A stretch of 64,000 bases of DNA from JADHUC01 sp964623055 (GTDB lineage Bacteria; Planctomycetota; Planctomycetia; Pirellulales; Pirellulaceae). Of this stretch, positions 62,601-64,000 are shown in pieces. Position numbers and translations under genes: made by a program. The DNA lies in assembly GCA_964623055.1 (NCBI GenBank), contig CAZURK010000045.1, forward strand, positions 1 through 64,000. Direction: 5' to 3'. Every line of letters begins with the position of its first letter. Position 1 is the stretch's first letter. The notes under the pieces were generated by a model that had not been told where the DNA came from, did not search any database, and saw only the letters and a program-made list of their open reading frames with translations.

Positions 62601-64000
62601 ACGTGGAAACGGTCCATTCCTGCTTCAGCCCCTCTTTGGCAGCCCAGGCCAGCGCGGCTCCCCAGGTATGGTTGATCCTCTGCCCCAAGGGGCAATGGAT
62701 GATGATATTGAATCGGCCCAGTTCATCTTTCCAGAACTCGACCAGGAGATTCTTTTGATCAGGGACAAGACCGCTTGCCTTTATCTGTTCCCGAATGTAG
62801 TCAATGACCGCGCCAGCGGCATCCGGTCCCAGACAGTATTGCTTCTGAAGGTCTCTATGCAGATGCGGATCATCAATACGCAAAGCGATGAAGCTACGGA
62901 GTCTCCCTACCTCTCGTCCCACTTCCGTGGTGCGGGGTTGGATCGGGCCTGTCCACCACGGCACAGTGGGGGTGGCCCCCGGGGTTTCCTCCACATACAC
63001 CCGATTCTTGCGCTTGCCCGTTACCTTCCAGGTTGAACTACCGAAAACAAAGGTGTCCCCCATGCGCAGGGAGTCATCCACAAACTCGGCGGAAACCTTA
63101 CCGATTCGCTTATTCGTTCTTTCGATGACGACTTCATACTCGGAGGTCTCGGAGATCGTACCCACGTTCATGACGCTGGTATGGGCACTGCTGCGCGTGG
63201 GGCTGAGCTTTCCAGTGGTCCGGTCCCATATCACCAGGGCCCGAGGAGGATGGCTCATGTCAAAAGAGAATTCGCCGGCCAGCATCCTGAGCACGGCATC
63301 GAATTGTTCACGCTTGAGCCCGGTATAGGGATAGGATCGCCTGATCAGCTTGAAGAGATCGTCATCGTACCAGTCCTCTGAAGCCACGGCGCCGACAATC
63401 TGCTGAGCCAATACATCCAAACAGTTGCGCGGTATCCGGATGGCGTCGATGTTCCCCTTGAGCATGGCCTTGCAGATCACGGCCGCTTCCAGCAGCTCAT
63501 CCCGTTCGAACACCAGAACCCGGCCTTTACTGGTCGCGTCCAGTAGATGACCGGCACGGCCGATCCGCTGCAATCCCGCAGCCACGGACTTGGATGACTC
63601 CAATTGATAGACCAGATCCACGGACCCGACATCGATTCCCAGTTCCAGGGAAGACGTCGCTATCAAGGCATCAAGATTGCCCTGCTTCAGGTCATGCTCC
63701 GCTTCCAGCCGAATCTCTTTGGCCATGGAACCGTGATGTACTCCCAGATTGATATCTTTGTGCGCAAGCTCTTTCATGCGCAGGGATGTGCGCTCCGCCT
63801 TGTAACGGCTGTTGCAGAATATCAGGGTGGTCGCATGGTCTTTGATCTCACTGATCAGCAGTTCATATGCACTGGCCCATAGGGTCGTATTGCTCGCTGC
63901 CAGGAAGTCGGGTACCGGCGCCACCACTTTCACATCCAGATTTTTGCGCATGCCGGCATCGACAACCGTATACGGATTGGGCTTACCCGTAGGATCAAAA
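59659..64000 (-). CDS. Lhr-type large ATP-dependent helicase (5' partial)
   Basis: The frame runs off the right edge (16 codons precede the Met at 63951), so the ATPase motifs I-III lie outside. The second RecA domain is visible at the start: TLIFCNSRYKAERTSLRM, VHHGSMAKEIRLEAE, SSLELGIDVGSVDLVYQ and motif VI QRIGRAGH. The ~1200 following residues contain the winged-helix and beta-barrel regions typical of Lhr-like proteins (RIPRNCLDVLAQQIVGA, DTFVFGSSTWKV). Lhr proteins are 3'-5' DNA helicases linked to repair. It is the only cytoplasmic housekeeping-type gene here, and its words look less GC-biased than those of the neighbours. Function is well supported; the gene is cut, not broken. Confidence 0.88.
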   Translation of the reverse strand, partial: FDPTGKPNPYTVVDAGMRKNLDVKVVAPVPDFLAASNTTLWASAYELLISEIKDHATTLIFCNSRYKAERTSLRMKELAHKDINLGVHHGSMAKEIRLEAEHDLKQGNLDALIATSSLELGIDVGSVDLVYQLESSKSVAAGLQRIGRAGHLLDATSKGRVLVFERDELLEAAVICKAMLKGNIDAIRIPRNCLDVLAQQIVGAVASEDWYDDDLFKLIRRSYPYTGLKREQFDAVLRMLAGEFSFDMSHPPRALVIWDRTTGKLSPTRSSAHTSVMNVGTISETSEYEVVIERTNKRIGKVSAEFVDDSLRMGDTFVFGSSTWKVTGKRKNRVYVEETPGATPTVPWWTGPIQPRTTEVGREVGRLRSFIALRIDDPHLHRDLQKQYCLGPDAAGAVIDYIREQIKASGLVPDQKNLLVEFWKDELGRFNIIIHCPLGQRINHTWGAALAWAAKEGLKQEWTVSTSNDLIILTLSSKGNFPGRKIDAETILGLVTPDALETIARKDAERAMFGDTHFRQAAVTALQIVRAYKGKRIPLWLQTHRAQELFEAAKEDPDYPIFQEVRRHYLEQALDVSELEKLLQDIQQQKTRLIFKTVTSPSPFAHSLLITTQYRTDHQMGRERRAHLLRLHQEVLKEVLSTEQLAQLLDRRAIEKLEKRVSHRSEVQRARNKDELAQIIRDLGDIPASRKAVEAIAGKKGMQFIKALVREKRVVATLIPDIDSDNVRLVSSDLWRQYHDAFTHKTSGRLKVLVPVISAQNDFGRPRAVNAADVIPPRFRKRMARTAAEEAIAERYLKTHGPISLYEVMDCYGWPAGAAEKALTAVVTSGKAVKGVYTGDKPQPQWVNRANLEEIHRLTMTYLKRELAACAPYEVVDFLTRWQHRHPDHRVKGPDGLRKVISQLQGYEVLQGVLESEILGQRVEDYSPALLDKLIASGEVVWRRLNNKRLSRGTLTLCLRKDMEWLAQGGTLKFDPVKEADADIPEKIAAVRQYMCKHRSAFFDEILCGTGCEEGPAQRAVWYLTWTGEVTCDSYECIRYANFTVVLSACYDLASTPHTILLGRVSPDSVLKRMHERKLDPRQGRWWATERLIPPPQALPRQEVIRQWADQLLKRWGIVSKDIVTTEVAAPPWSELLREFKRRELLGQINRGYFIENHPGVQYGLPAAIELLRDCRARRSEGQALGYLPDEPVFAVTNKDPANLYFSCLAILDDRGDVFPTKQGNFISSEVIQAGQVLLFQSGHLLAKLSRKQLSLCLRALCDMGTALNKPVTIMLWNGHPIDVHPVAGFLYEQGFRFSSRNWLCWPPPRGKKGNTPEPCTYKEFLPYYEEPDPVEYDFDWVVSRATPLIRPKLEEVLKFLDTNLTDEHHLIFDSSGFRVSYRGERCIWPYVQKKQIWIGISHKGWTSGIIVTPDTDLDGPEFKDEFHSKMTQTMEIIDAYLAKRE

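Noticed and set aside
1..64000. CRISPR array, tRNA or rRNA genes, complete insertion sequence or prophage
   Set aside because: None was seen: no regular spaced repeats, no cloverleaf-like sequence recognised in the gaps, and no intact transposase or phage structural gene.

Overview
The window most likely comes from a Planctomycetes genome (Pirellulales-like). The evidence is the mix of families: Cys-type sulfatase, DUF1549/DUF1553 and DUF1501 proteins, a PPC domain, LVIVD and WD40 repeats, a methyltransferase fused to PQQ propellers, BlaI/BlaR1-type regulation, twin-arginine signal oxidoreductases, and short membrane proteins opening with an RFSLRT motif. Long perfect or near-perfect palindromes also lie scattered between genes. 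No rRNA, tRNA, CRISPR array or prophage was seen. Nearly every product has an export signal, so this is a chromosomal region for exported polysaccharide and sulfate-ester breakdown.

Layout. 0-9.6 kb: an arylsulfotransferase/SMP-30 fusion (cut by the window edge), a metallophosphoesterase, a beta-helix protein, an unknown secreted protein, then a BlaI repressor and M56 peptidase pair under a promoter with two operator palindromes. 9.7-21.6 kb: an esterase, a DUF6807 protein, and a three-gene minus-strand operon of two diverged paralogous pseudo-hydrolases plus a DUF4038-like glycosidase; then a formylglycine-generating-enzyme-like protein lacking the catalytic cysteines and an unknown protein. 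21.8-32.2 kb: a giant propeller/haem/HEAT protein, several small secreted or membrane proteins, a lyase-like protein and a TIM-barrel isomerase. 32.3-45.2 kb: an esterase, the methyltransferase-PQQ protein, and a same-strand run of sulfatase, lyase-like protein, beta-helix protein and DUF4038-like glycosidase, which could act together on a sulfated polysaccharide.

45.2-59 kb is a rearranged zone. Almost every gene except a sialidase and a Gfo/Idh/MocA oxidoreductase is truncated, frameshifted or chimeric, and a transposase (RAYT) remnant and palindromes sit in it. The main result of this reading is that two chimeric ORFs, at about 48.57 kb (+) and 56.85 kb (-), are explained by one inversion of about 8.3 kb. 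Both breakpoints carry the same inverted 9-mer in the same codon phase. Flipping the segment rebuilds an uninterrupted DUF1553 gene followed by DUF1501, a glycosidase with its own C-terminus, and two coherent convergent operons.

59.7-64 kb holds a large Lhr-type helicase, cut by the right edge, which is unrelated in function to the rest. Gene starts were chosen from visible ribosome binding sites and signal peptides and often lie inside the longest open frame.
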